Shown one piece after another: positions 43,347-55,500 of a stretch of 64,000 bases of DNA. The notes under the pieces are model-generated. The model worked only from the letters and a program-made list of their open reading frames with translations, was not told the DNA's origin and made no database searches. Source of the stretch: Guillardia theta CCMP2712 (taxonomy: Eukaryota > Cryptophyceae > Pyrenomonadales > Geminigeraceae); assembly GCF_000315625.1 (NCBI RefSeq), contig NW_005434647.1:221249-285248 (forward strand), given 5' to 3'. The position numbers and the translations under genes are program-made. Every line of letters begins with the position of its first letter. Positions within the stretch are counted from its first letter, which is position 1.

Positions 43347-44331
43347 TGGAGAAGAGCAAAACGATGATGACGAGGATAAGGAGGAGGGAGAAGGAGGAAG
43401 GGGGAGGAGCAGGAGCAGAAGGCACATGAACATTGAGCAGCACATCTCACCCGTAGAGCTGTTTTGGACGTGTTGAGATCTCGGACAGCGTCCATCACCT
43501 TGTCCAGCAGCTCCGGGGCTCCCCGGTTGCCCTCGAAGTGTTTGATCTCCTGATGAGAAATGAGGAGGAGAGGAGAAGAGGAGCAGAGGAAGAGGAGAGG
43601 AGGAGAGGAGTGAAGATAGTTCACTTCGATCATCGGAGGAAACTCGTAAGGTTCCATCACCGAACACTCCTATCAGGGCAAAATCAGAATGAAGGGTAGA
43701 AGGATGAAGGAATGAAGGTGGAGCAGGGAGCAGGCAACAGGGAGCAGGGGAGGGGAGGGGGGAGGGAGGAGGGAGGAGGGAGGAGGGAGGAGGGAGAGAG
43801 GGTGGCATACATCTAGCAGCGTTCGATATTCTACGATCTTGTCCATGGAGCAGTCACTCATTCGGCTCAATTTGACAACCTGCGGGAGGCAGTAAGAAGA
43901 GCGCAGGGAGTCTGACAAGAGATGGCGGGGCGTTGAGGAGGAGGGCAGGAGAGACGAGGGAGGCGGGGCAAGAGGAGGAGGGACGAGAGGACAAGAGGCA
44001 GGGAAGGGGAGTGAGAAAGAGACATTGCGGAGCGCGAGGTGGGTCGTGACAATCTCATCATTCGCATCTTCCAAGCAATCCTCCATAGCCCGCAGCAGCT
44101 GCTCCGACCAGTTCCTCCTCCCTGGTAGGAAAGCATCACAACTTCGTCTCCCTCTGCTGTCCTCCCTGCCTTCTTCAGCATGCGGCAGTTTAGGAGAAGC
44201 CGGCGCCTTGTCTCCTGCAGAGAAAGAGATCATGATTGGGCAGGCAGAGGACGAAGCATGCTCACCTGCTCGCTTCCCGGGGCTTCCGCTCACTCCTCGG
44301 GGAGATTCTCTTTTGGACGCTCGCAAGTTGA

Positions 44332-44369
<38 letters not shown>

Positions 44370-45304
44370 GCTCCATGTCTTGCAGCACCAGCTCCTCCAG
44401 CGGCTACTACAGCAGTTGGTGGCTGGTTGTGGGGAGCAACGAGAGACTTCTGAAGAGGGGCAGCACGGTCTTCTACTCTCGGAGGTGCAGGAGAAGGAGC
44501 CCGTCTCTCTTCCCTTACAGCCTTCCTGCTCTCACTCTCCTCTCTCTCCGGTGCAGCCTTTCCCTCCTCCCACCTTCGCTCAGCCGCCTGCTGCTCATCG
44601 AGTTTTGTCCCCAAGCCCTCTTTGCCCTCCTCTGCTCCTCCAAGGAGGCCCTGCCCCGCCACCTCCTCCTTGAACTTCTGTGCGACCTGGCGTCATGCCA
44701 ACAACAACCAGGTCCTCTGCCCCCTCACGCACCTGGTAGGAGGGGTTGCGGAGGTTGTCAGAGGAGGCGTCGGCGTACGCCAGTGCTTTCTTGAGAGCAG
44801 CCTTGACGACGAGGAGCGACTGGTTGCTCTCAGCGAACTCTAGGGCGAGGAGGGAGAGCTCTTCGTTCTGGTGCTGGGAAGGCCTCGCCTCCTGCCGACT
44901 CAGAGAGGAGGTGAGGTTGGAGACGTCCTGCTTGAGGGTCTCGACTTCCTTCATGAGCTTGCGGATGATGTCCTTCGGATACAGAGAGAGGAGGAGAAGA
45001 GGAGGAGGAAAGATCAGAGGAACAAGAGCAGGGGCAGGAGAGGTGAGCAGGGCGAGGTGCAAAAAAAGCGATCAGAGTCATGTTTTCCACCATCTCGCTC
45101 CTCGCTCTCTACCTGATGTTGATTGATCGTCTGAACTTCAGCTTCATGGCATTCCTGCAGATGCTGCACGCGCTGCGACAGCTGCGCCACGTCGACTCCT
45201 GCATTCCTCTCCAACTTCGGCTTTTCCGCGTCAAGCACTTTGGGCTTGTCTCCCTCCGCCTTGTTGGCGGCAGGGGCGGCAGGCGTGAGCTGATTCTTCG
45301 ACAT
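43157..45304 (-). CDS. coiled-coil protein, hypothetical
   Basis: Seven exons, 45113-45304, 44733-44972, 44024-44686, 43811-43879, 43625-43669, 43451-43549 and 43157 to about 43273, all joined in phase 0, giving about 475 residues. Order: a Lys/Glu-rich N-terminus with a coiled coil (VAQLSQRVQHLQECHEAEVQ, then KLMKEVETLKQDVSNLTSSL); a Glu/Arg/Pro-rich disordered middle containing an Ala-Gly run (from a hexamer repeat at about 44335-44372); and a C-terminal helical part (QLLRAMEDCLEDANDEIV, SMDKIVEYRTLLD, PELLDKVMDAVRDLNTSKT, KEVLERYACVIEETLLS). No family is recognised. An AGC microsatellite (43309-43343) lies in the last intron. Membrane segments and a signal peptide are absent, so a cytosolic or cytoskeletal role is likely. 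Confidence 0.6.
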
Positions 45305-46475
45305 CACTGCAAGACTGCGATCAAACGCTTCTCGCGCTCGGTCCTCGTGCGAAGACAGCCCTGCCTGCTGACCGGGTTACACTGGCAAGGCAGTGGAGGA
45401 GGGTTGCAGGCGCCAGGACGAAAAACAAGGGGCAGAGTAAGAGGGAAAAGGGAGAGGAAGAGGAAATGGGGCATAGGTTGGAGGGAGGGGAGGATAACGA
45501 CCGCCATGCGAGCAAACTTGACGTCTTGTCTCTGCATGCTCGGACTGCTGGGTCGCATCCCTGCGACGACAACTCAATCAGCATACGTCGCTATGGTGTT
45601 AGCTTGCGTGCAATCAAGTGAAACAATGATGGATTCATCCAGTTCGAAACAAGAGGAGCATGGCGGTAAAGGATTGCAGGTATCAGAGGCGTCACTTGCG
45701 TCGCTATCAAAGAGCACCTGGACTTGCACTTCGAGGCCTCGGATGGGTGGGACCTTCTCTACTTCCTCCCTCGCCGCTACTCCTCAAGCTCTTTCCTTGC
45801 GGCGTGCTCCTACTTTGAGGACCTCAGGAGATCCCGCTGACCAGTCACGACCTGACCTGCTCACGCTGGCAGACGTCCAGGGGCTGAGGGGAACGTCACG
45901 TGTCTGCTGCATCTACAAGTGCGTCACTTAGCAACACTGACATGACAGTCACTCGCTCACTTGCTCCTCCTGCGGCTGCGACGGCGCCTGGCTGAATGCA
46001 CGCATCGGGCCCCTGGAGGCGGAGAGGACGCCGTCGCGCCTCTTCTCCTCCTGCCCTCGGCACCATCAACATCACAGTCCGAGGAGACGAAAGTCAGGGA
46101 GCTCACAGTTATCTTCAATGGCCTGGCAGGTGAGGAAGGCCTATGGTTGTTCTTTGGCATTCTGACCTGCGTTGAGAGCATGTCAGACACTGCGGTTCTG
46201 CCCATTCGTGCTTACGTTGTCCAAGATCAAGAGCTGCGGTAGCATGCCTGTCAGTCTGTGCCGATACCTGAACGAATTGGTGAGAGACAGGAGGGGAGCA
46301 GAGAGACGCGGGGGGAGGGGGGGGGGAGAGGGGAGCAGAGAGTAAAATCAAAAAGCATGGGAAGGCATGATGCTCCTACTGGGGTTTCTGCGCGCATGGA
46401 TTTCCCTTCAACGACATCCAGGCCAACTTTGAGTTGAGGGAAAGGGTTCGAAGAGCTTCGACCTATTGGAATTCA
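45305..46475. other. 1.2 kb with a possible but unproven plus-strand gene
   Basis: Plus-strand exon-like pieces can be seen: an open stretch from the ATG at about 45630 (MMDSSSSKQEEH) through Ser/Thr-rich sequence to LTLADVQGLRGTSRVC near 45910, and a piece SEETKVRELTVIFNGLA ending at a GTGAGG donor near 46131. The joins do not resolve and no family is recognised, so no coding feature is called. A G-rich run lies at 46308-46335. Confidence 0.3.
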
Positions 46476-47104
46476 TCAACCATCCTTGTTGCGGGCCGGC
46501 AAAGCAGAACAGACAGTGCTGATCATGTTGTTGGACACATCCAAACGCTCGAGGTCCATGTTGCATTCAAGGTCGGAGATCACTTTGATCTCATTGTTCT
46601 GCAGTCTGTTTCGCATGCGTGAGTTGCAACATTAAAACATCACGTCAAGCAATCACGAGAGCTCTGTCAACGAGGTGCAGTGGTCTAGTCCTCGGAGGCG
46701 GGTGAGGGAGTTGTAGGCGAGGTTGAGGGACGTCAGGTAGAAGAAGTTTTCCAATCCTGAGATCTCACGGATGAGGTTGTGAGAGGCGTCCAAGACTACT
46801 AGAGAGGGCGGAATGCTTTCAAGCCTTGAGATGGAGTTATTGGAAAGGTTGAGTGCTGTAAGGGCCACGTAAGTGTTTGCCAGCCCAGTGGAGAAGGATA
46901 GGTTCCCTGAACACAGATCAGACCGATCTCTCCAGAGGACATACACTCACGTCCAGACAAGTCCAGCTCTGTACGATGGTCGACACGTGCCAGCAGATTG
47001 CCTTGAGCACGGAGGTTGCCCGAATGCCTCCGCTGTAGGGACTCATCTTCCTCCTCGTCCTCGTCTTGATAGCTTCCACTGTCATCAAAATTGTGTAGGA
47101 CCAT
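46476..47104 (-). CDS. leucine-rich-repeat protein (SDS22-like repeats)
   Basis: Three exons, 46951-47104, 46657-46906 and 46476-46605 (TGA), in phase, giving 177 residues. After an acidic N-terminus (DEDEEEDESLQRR) come about five LRR units of the LxxLxLxxNxI type: HRTELDLSG, LTALNLSNNSISRLESIP, LVVLDASHNLIREISGLENF, LTSLNLAYNSLTRLRGLDHC, LTELSLQNNEIKVISDLECN and LERLDVSNNMIST. Such short LRR proteins commonly act as phosphatase-1 regulators or axonemal components; which one applies is not determined. Start ATG at 47104. Confidence 0.75.
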
Positions 47105-48464
47105 ACTTCACGTTCAATATGCCCGGAACTGATCTTCTCTTCGACCCGTGTGTGTGACGCCCTTTCGTGGATATATTGCAGTACTATTCGAGCATACAGG
47201 AAAACCTGCTAAAAGCGATCCGATCATTTATCTGAGTTGAACTATAAAACGTGGTGGATTGAACGGGACTAGTCACATTCTGGCATGGATCGTTCTACAT
47301 TCTGTTCTGAAGAAACACTCGTCTCCTATTAGCCGTTGGCTTCATCACTTTTGTATTTACTCCTATCCTTCTCTTGAAAGCCCTGAAACAACCTTCCCAG
47401 ATCTATCCCTGTGTATCACCATGTCGCAACGTCCTCCTACGCTCTGCTCTCTGACACCTAACTGTAACCTCGCTCTTGATTTCCCCGTCCCTGCTCCTTC
47501 CCTCTCCTCCCCCATCCTCCCTCTCCACTCCCTGTCCCATGTTCGCTCTTCAAACTGAACTACCCCCACCCTCTTCAAACAATATGGCGTGTAGAGACTA
47601 ACAAATAACGGTAGAAGTAACCGATAAAGGAATCACTGAGCCTGCCGCCCGGTGGCGGGCCGGGCCGGCCCAGTTGACGGTTACATTGAAACGGATGGAT
47701 CGGAGCCAGCCGCCGACAGTCGGTCACGGGCCAGTCAGCAATGGATTCTTGACGGTTATTGAACCGTTTTGAATACAGGGAGGGGTGGTGGGTACTACCC
47801 CTTGCCGACGTGTGTAGTATGGAAATGGAAATTGATGCGAATACCCCGTGGTGATATTACAAAAGTTCCCTCAAAAGGTGGGTACTTTGTGACCACCCAC
47901 AGGATATAAATTGTTGGGGTGGGTACTTTTCAAGGTGTTCTCCAGATTCGTCTTTTTCAATGGGGTCGGGAGATAAGGGGTCTTGCTCCTAGGGGGTAGG
48001 GGTGGGGTGGGAGTGAATTCGCAAGGCCAAGGGACGCCATGGGCTGCTGCGAAGGAAGGCCTGAGAAGCCTCCCCAGGAAGTGGCGGTGGTAAGAGCGCA
48101 ATGGAGGATGTGATGACGAGAGGATGTGAAGTAGAGGCGGATGGTGGAGGATGGAAGGACGAGGGAACAGTGGTAGAGAGGCAGTAGGAGAGGAAAACTG
48201 GGCGGCAGGTCGCATCGCCACTGTGAGCGTGGAAGATGAGGTGGGGAGAAAAGAGGAGAGGAGATGGGACAGATGATTTAAGGCGGACATTAGATGAAAG
48301 CAAGTAAGTTTGAGGCAGTGATGAGTGCGAAGCTAGCATCGAGTCACATGATGAGAATGGAGATGCGATATTGTAAAAATGTCAAGAACTGCAATCTTGT
48401 TTTGCGTACTGCGTAGCACAAGATATTTATGCACTCGAACTTACTGGTGTCTTTGTGTCGACAG
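47105..48464. other. intergenic with GC patch (47638-47765) and G-rich word region (47780-48010)
   Basis: No gene supported. The 47638-47765 patch has palindromic words (CGGGCCGGGCCGGCCC, GACAGTCGGTC). It is followed by AT-rich DNA with GGGTGGGTAC, GGGGTAGGGGTGGGGTGGG and similar words, the reverse-strand version of the 21-22.5 kb region. The missing first exon of the gene at 48465 may be in 48200-48464. Confidence 0.4.
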
Positions 48465-48742
48465 GATCCGGAGGAACGCAGAAAAGCGGCGGTAGCGGCT
48501 GCTGAAGCGAGGAATAAGCGCTTCTCAAACATGTCATCTGGATCAGGAGGGGCCCCTGCAGCGAAACCTGCTGCTAATGTATGCATCCTCCTCCATTCCG
48601 ATGCTTCATGGTCTAACTTTGCTGCAGTCGTCAAATGAAGAGCAAAGGATAGATAGACTTGCAAAAGCGGGTGGATGTAAGATTTTCAATTCCTCCTCCC
48701 ACCAGGAGATTGACGCCTTTCTTTGCAGCGGGCTGGGACTAG
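48465..48742 (+). CDS. small protein with a possible VCP-interacting (VIM-like) motif, 5' exon missing
   Basis: Three exons with clean sites and phases: 48465-48578, 48628-48676 and 48729-48742 (TAG). The first is preceded by gtgtcgacag, so at least one upstream exon is missing. The encoded segment has RRKAAVAAAEARNKRFS, resembling the p97/VCP-binding helix (R-x5-A-A-x-x-R pattern) of SVIP-like proteins. A Gly/Ala/Pro linker, an RIDRLAKAGG helix and the short end GSGWD follow. The SVIP comparison rests on the pattern only and could be chance. Confidence 0.45.
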
Positions 48743-48853
48743 CGGTGCAGTGTATAGGAAAACCCTGGCACCGAAGAGCAAACATGATATTGTGGATGTT
48801 TAAAAGAAGTTAGAGATGCGATAGCAACCATGATCTCCTCTTGTCTATGATGC

Positions 48854-51768
48854 TCATGTGTCTTGTGGTGGCTCATCTAGCAGCTCAGCGACGCGGTCCA
48901 GAACTTCCTGCAGCATCAAGAGCTGCATTTCCTGTAGAGAGCAGAAAGGAGTGCAGTCAGGGACGATGTTATGGATGACAAGCACTCATTGGCTCACCGT
49001 GTCTAAAGAGAGCGGTTCGGTAGGAGCATGCGAGCACGTTAGCGGGCGTGTCAGGCGGAGGGTTGCAAGACCTGAGATGTGGCAACAACCTCCCTCAGAC
49101 GCCTCCGGTGCTGAGCTCCTCGACAGATGCTCCTGCGCATCATCCTTCAGCTATGCAGATAGATCCTTGACTGAAACCGCACCCGCGAGACACTCCTTGA
49201 CGGGTTGACGATCTCGTCTAGGAATTTTCTTCTTATGTTATGCTCCCACACTCCAGTCAAGTTGCTTTGCCGATCCTGCTCCACAGGAGCATGTTACACA
49301 TTCGCACCCACTAGCTGTCCCCAGAACTCCACAACCTTGATGAGAATGAAACGGAGGACGTTGAGGCCGCTCATGAGGATGTCGAGTCTGATCCCGAAGC
49401 AGTCACGTGCGTCCGAGGGCAGGCAGGCAGGGGAAGGAAGGGTGGGTGATTGGCGACCTGTGTAGGAGAAGAGCCTTCTGGCTTGAGGAAAGGACCTCAA
49501 AGAGCAGAGAGACGGAGAGAGCGATGAAAGGAGTCCTCTTCGTGTCATGCTGGTATTGCTGCAACAGCAGGTCAGCGATGTTGACGTATCGTCGTGGTTT
49601 TCTTTGGTCACATCGATATCATGCTGTGACGTTGGCCACGAGTGCAGGATTTCGTCCTTGACGATGTTGAGAGCCACGGAAGTCACTGACGGGTACGGAC
49701 ATCGAGTGATCAAATCCTTCATCACGGCGAACCCTGAGGGAAAAAGTCAAACTTCAGCGACACGCCTGAGGGCACAATGACGTGGCTCCGGGGCCAAGAC
49801 AGACGTGAACAGTCTGAGTAGCTTGTACGCCTTGTGCCTGGAGTGCTGCCTGTTGTCCGTCATACACCACCCTTGAGGGGGGGAGGAGGATCGAAAAGGA
49901 GACAGAGTAAGGAACCTCCCCAAAACAGCGAAGGGAACGGAGGGAGAAGGGATCCACGTACTCAGGCAGCTGCGTCATCGCTGTTGCAAGACCTTGAACG
50001 ATCTGCATGCAAATCTGTCGATTCTTGCCATCGATGCCTGGCGTCCCCAGTTCTAGGTCTGTCTCAGCGAGCAGTTGACCATGCTCTTGCAGCACTGAAA
50101 TCGGATCAACGACAAGGCAAGCCAACGCACGGACAGACCTTTGATGGTGAACTCAAGAAGCATGATCCCTGCCCGGACATGGTTTGACCAATGAGAGCTC
50201 AGCAGCTCTGAGATGCCCGGGAGGATCAAAACCCCTCGGAATCTGGATAGAGCATCAAGACATGCTGATTGAAACAAAGAAAGATGAAGTTTACCTTGCC
50301 GTCAAGAAGGGATGAAAGAACACCCGGTGGTTCGCATCGCCCAATTTAGACGATGATGATAGATATATGAAAAAACTGAGCGATCCAGCTCCTTCATACA
50401 GGTACTCCTTGTGATAGATGGCACAGTGACGAAGAAATCAAGGATCAACACGATGGTACCTTTGATGCTGGCAACTCCGTCCCCTCCGCCTCTATGCCAT
50501 CATCAACATCCTCACACTCGTCAAGCTCTGCAAGAATTTGCTCCATGCTCTTCGACTCATCCATCATCCAAAAGGGCCTGCATACAATGTCATTGCTATC
50601 CCTACCGTGAAAACGCAGAGAAAGGCTAGGAGGTACCTCGAAGGGGGAAACAAAACGAACAGGATACCATTGGGCAGTGAGGCTACCAAGTCCAGCACCT
50701 CCAGAACCCTGTTTGACAGATCTTCTGTGTGGAAAACATTGGTCTTCTTTTTTTCAGCTTCCGGCATGAAGAACTCGGTGGAGACGATGGAAGACGTCCA
50801 GTACCTGCCAACTCTTGAAGTCACTACCCGGTCACAGGACGTAGCCAGAGATACAAGGCCTTCAGAAGGTCCTTGAGCACTTGGCAGATCATCTCATAAC
50901 TTTCAGCATTCATGTCATCCAGAAGCCTCTGAAAGAACGTCTGGCAAGCTGGCAAGACAGCGTCAAAGAAGCCCTTGTTGAGGGTGAGGATATCAGCCGG
51001 AGCCAGCACATCGTGCAGAGCACTGTTTTGATCGCAGTGCATCTGGTCGGGAGAAGCAGGAGTTGATCGTTCTGCATTCAAGGATGAAGAGGCAGAAGAA
51101 TGATCATCCATCTTGTCTGTTCTTGTGGAGAGACCGACAAATCGCCTATGGAGCATGGAGAGCAGGTCCTTCACAAAGATATGAAGTTTCCCTTTTGCCA
51201 GCTTAGGAAAGACTTGAGCGAGCATTTCAAGCAGTAATTGCTGCTGCCTGACATCCTTACATGCAATGTCATTTTTAAATCATCAACCACGTCACTGTCT
51301 CCTGACCTCGTACACGGCAAACACTTCCATCACCATCGAGAAAACTTCTCTTGGGTTTCCCAGACTTGCAACGAGGCTGCAGTCGGTTCAGCACTAAGAA
51401 CGAGAGCATAGATCAAGCAATCATATCACATTAGGATGCCCCGTGCAGCCTCGCAGCATCGTCTGCACATTCTAGTGAGCACTGACAAAACCCCATCAAA
51501 ATACGTACGGCTCGCCTATGACAAATGGGATCAGCACATGGATCAAGTCCCATCCAATGGATCTCAGGATGTCTAGCCTTGTTTTCAAGAAGTTGCATGC
51601 TTCAATGCAATCTTCGCACTTCCCGTTTCCCTGCAGTCCATCCTGAAGGCAATGGAGTACCTGGAGACTGTCGGGTGAGATGAACAAACCTAGACTTGAA
51701 GGACTCGCCTTCTCAAAATCCTCTTGTTCGCATCGCTCTGCGACTTCTGATAGTCTTGTGAGCAGCAT
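48854..51768 (-). CDS. glomulin/ALF4 (YAP-binding) family protein
   Basis: Multi-exon minus-strand gene. Last exons: 48854-48932 (EMQLLMLQEVLDRVAELLDE, TGA), then about 48955-49157, then the exon ending near 49208 that codes DRQSNLTGVWEHNIRRKFLD. Upstream exons code SGLNVLRFILIK, MKDLITRCPYPSVTSVALNI, LLAETDLELGTPGIDGK, SFLRS-type helices, FPKLAKGKLHIFVKDLLSML and SLQVLHCLQDGLQG near the start (51509-51768). The phrase order, (L/M)KDLI-RCPYP, LN-LRF-L, then TG-W and a -KFL- helix, is that of glomulin/ALF4 proteins, helical-repeat regulators of cullin-RING ligases via RBX1. Exact exon limits between 49.3 and 51.2 kb were not fixed. An additional 5' exon before 51768 is likely because the ATG is internal to a helix. 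Confidence 0.6.
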
Positions 51769-52520
51769 GCAGTCGGTGAGAGTTATATGGCTGCGGAGAG
51801 ACGAGCAACGAGAGCAAGTGCTGAGGGGACTGATACAAGAAGTCTATCATATTGGGGACTCAGGACGTGCTCGCTTCGCATCTTCGCATAACCGCAAGTG
51901 ATCATGAATTCGAGGATGGTCTACATCAGCAAGTCAGTGCACAAGTATCTTCACCTCCATCAGCCTCTCCTGCTTGATCCTCGCGCCCCCCTACTTGCCT
52001 CCCCCACCTCTCCTAAGCTCGATCCTAACCTAGCCATGATCGGGCACCTCAGCTAAGATTTTTGTCGCCTTCACTCAAACTCGGACCGCATCCCGGCCGG
52101 GCCCGCCCGCCCGGGTGCAAGAGGTGGCGATGCCGACGGTTATATTTTTGATCTTTTGTAACGCCCGAGCTCCGGGCTGTCGGCTGTCGATTATAGAGCT
52201 CTTTTTAAGATTGAAAAAAGCTGAAGAAACACTCCACTATTTTAGTCATAGTCTGAGGTGGACCCGTAAGGATAGAAGAGGTTTTGCCATGTTCCTATAT
52301 GAGTAAAACTCTCTATTAGAGCAATAGATGTTTGAAGCCTGACTCGATTTAAAATTTGAGGGTGGGCCCCAAATATTTCAATGGGCCGTGAAGGAGCAGG
52401 GAACATTCGACGAGCAGCGGCGAAGGAGCTGCGGGGGGTGCGGAATGATGGGGCCAGCAGGGGAGCGATGGGCGGGGTTTGAGCAAGAGTTAGGGAGCTG
52501 ACTGGGTCTGAGTCATCAAA
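51769..52520. other. intergenic, small GC patch at 52080-52120
   Basis: No gene supported. The GC patch (CATCCCGGCCGGGCCCGCC) is followed by AT-rich sequence to the start of the next gene. Confidence 0.35.
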
Positions 52521-55500
52521 ATGCAAGACGACATGAGTTGGCTGCCAAATTTCAAGGAAGAAAAATTGCGGAACCATGTGTTCTTCATCTTCAAAGAGGA
52601 ACGTTTCAATCTAACTGCAACATTTTTGGGCGACCAGTTGTTGGTATCTGTGCGAAGCGTTTTCAGGTAATTATGCCATGCTAGATCACTTTTGCACCTG
52701 TGATGCTAATTTGGCAGCCATTGCATTGAGGGTTTGAATAGTCGTGCGAACATTGATTGTAGTTCCTACATGCGAATTCCGTGTATCTCAGGAATGGTTA
52801 TAACACATAAGGTTGCTCAAGGAAAACAGCGTGGTCCTGAATCAAATAAGTCTTGGTTTGATATCAGACAGCTGAAAAAAGTTTTGATGCGATATCAAGA
52901 GTTCATCCGCCAACATCAAGAACACAATCTCGAACATTTTGCTTTGAGAGATTGGGTAGCTGAGTATTTACAACGAAACAACGACATCTTCGAAGGAGCT
53001 ACCTTGCGAATTGAAAGAACCAAAGTGATAAATGAAGGGCTGACAAGAATTTTGATACAAGATGTATTCAAAGACGTCCATGACCCATTGCCTGAAGCCT
53101 CATCAAGTATGAACATGTTTGCTGCAGGTTTGCTTGCATTCCTCGCCATGATTTTGTTATCAGATGACAAAGAAATGTTTGGAAAATGTTTCGACAAGCT
53201 CCAAGGATTTCATAATCACCCTCAAAGCACCTGCTCCATCACAGGTAAGGCCGTACTTTGCATCAAGTGAATGCTCCACACACCCCGGTTCAAAATAAAT
53301 TAACTGTTTGACTGCAGGCCCAGTTGAAATTTCTGGAACAGATGATAACAACACCGGCTCCTCAACGCGACAAGATCAAATCGACAGGAGACAAAAGAAA
53401 GTTTGCACACAAGCGGTACTTGTTTGTACAATTCGCGATGGATGTGATTAACCCTGAGTTGTGCAAGGTTGGAACGATTTTCAAGCAAATTCGTTCTAGC
53501 CACGTGTCAAGGGCAATAGAAAATGATCCCGATTGTGATGATAGTGACGACGAGGGTGACAAACACCAATTCATCCAGCAAGATGCTTTGGAGTACACAG
53601 GTGCTGTGAATCAAAACGATCAATTCTCCGACTCTTCGGCTTCAGGGAACGAAGAACAGGATGGTGAATTTTTGGCTCTGTTTTCCTCAACCATTGTTCT
53701 AACACTGCTTGATTGAAGAGGATTTGTCGGTGACAGTTGAAGATTTCGATCTTTGGGGCCGAAAGAAGACTTCGTTTTATCGGGTGATTGAAAAAGGAGA
53801 TTGTTCAAATCAAGTCGAGCTGCGACTTGACCGATCAGTCGATGTCAATCTGAAATGTCATCAGCATGCGGGAGAATTTGCCATCAACCTGAAAAACCTA
53901 CTTACTATTGTTTTTTCAACTCCAGATGATGCCAAAAAGAATGAGGAAGAAATCAAAAATCGGGGCTGTGAATATTTGAATAATCCATGCCCTATCTCAA
54001 ACACGATTTGTGTCAATTTAAAAAATATTCCAAGCCTCATGGCACAGCTAAAGGAAAAATCAGAAATTGCATCAAAATTCTGTGAATTCCATAGGTCTGT
54101 TCAAGAAATAGACCGTTGCATAAATGTCAGCGAGCATTTCGAGCGATTTGAGGCACCTTGCCCCCCTGTGTCATTGATGTTCGGTGGACCTTGTGGAGAT
54201 CTTGTTGAATGCGAGTTATCAAACAACGCCGAAAACAATTCTAACATTCCAATCCACCAGAACCACGACACAAATGGATTCAATCAAAACAAACGTGTTT
54301 CAAAATCAAACACAGGGTCAAGGCAAGCTCGCGAGGTCGACAGCGTGAGGGAGCAAGAACCCAACTCTGAGGACGCCGCCGGGCTAGGACAGCAGACCCA
54401 AGGCGGCTTGTCTACAGAAGCCTCGACAGGAGCTGCGTTGAAGCCTGCTTGCGATGCCCGAGTCGGGGGCGTGAGTGAGCGAGGACGTGAGGCCGATTCA
54501 GGGCAGCCTGGGTCGAAGAGCCAGCGAGAACCCGAAGCTGGGCCAGGACAGCAGATACAAGGCGGCTTGTCCACAGGGGCCACTTTGGAGCATGCTGAGA
54601 GGGTTTGTCTGGGTACCGGTTCCGTAATGATGGAAGACAGTACATTGATAAATCCCCCTGCGGAATTCTTTCAAGATTTGTCAAAGCACCATCACGGAAT
54701 GCAACATTGGATTGCGGGTATTGATCGAATGGTGAAGCAAGGATTGGGTAATGTCTTGCAAAAATTGAAATCGATGGAACAAATGCTTAATGAGAGAGTG
54801 ACCTCAGCTCAAAAGGAGACGAGAGAACTAAGACAAAGACTGGAGCTCCAAGAATCAAAAGAGCGTGTCAAAATGAAAGCAATTCAAAATCTGAATCAAC
54901 GTCAGGGAGCAACAGAGCAGAAGATCTGTGATCAAACAGCTGTAAACAATGATTTGAGCAACAAGATTGAGACAAATCTTGAAAAGATAAATAACTTGTC
55001 GCAAAGGCAACAAACAATACATTACAATTGGTATACTTTTGAGAACCAAATAACTACACGAGTACAGGCATCAGAGCAGACCCTGCAGAGCTCGCTCCAG
55101 ACTGCAGAGCGGACGATCCGGGACGAGGTCACCAGCAAGCTACAGGCGTCAGAGCAGACCCTGCAGAGCTCGCTCCAGACTGCAGAGCGGACGATCCGGG
55201 ACGAGGTCACCAGCAAGCTACAGGCGTCAGAGCAGACCCTGCAGAGCTCGCTCCAGACTGCAGAGCGGACGATCCGGGACGAGGTCACCAGCAAGCTACA
55301 GGCGTCAGAGCAGACCCTGCAGAGCTCGCTCCAGACTGCAGAGCGGACGATCCGGGACGAGGTCACCAGCAAGCTACAGGCGTCAGAGCAGACCCTGCAG
55401 AGCTCGCTCCAGACTGCAGAGCGGACGATCCGGGACGAGGTCACCAGCAAGCTACAGGCGTCAGAGCAGACCCTGCAGAGCTCGCTCCAGACTGCAGAGC

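Noticed and set aside
45600-46242. Plus-strand gene with Ser-rich N-terminus
   Set aside because: Exon joins did not resolve and no family or consistent coding signal was found; left as an unannotated possibility.
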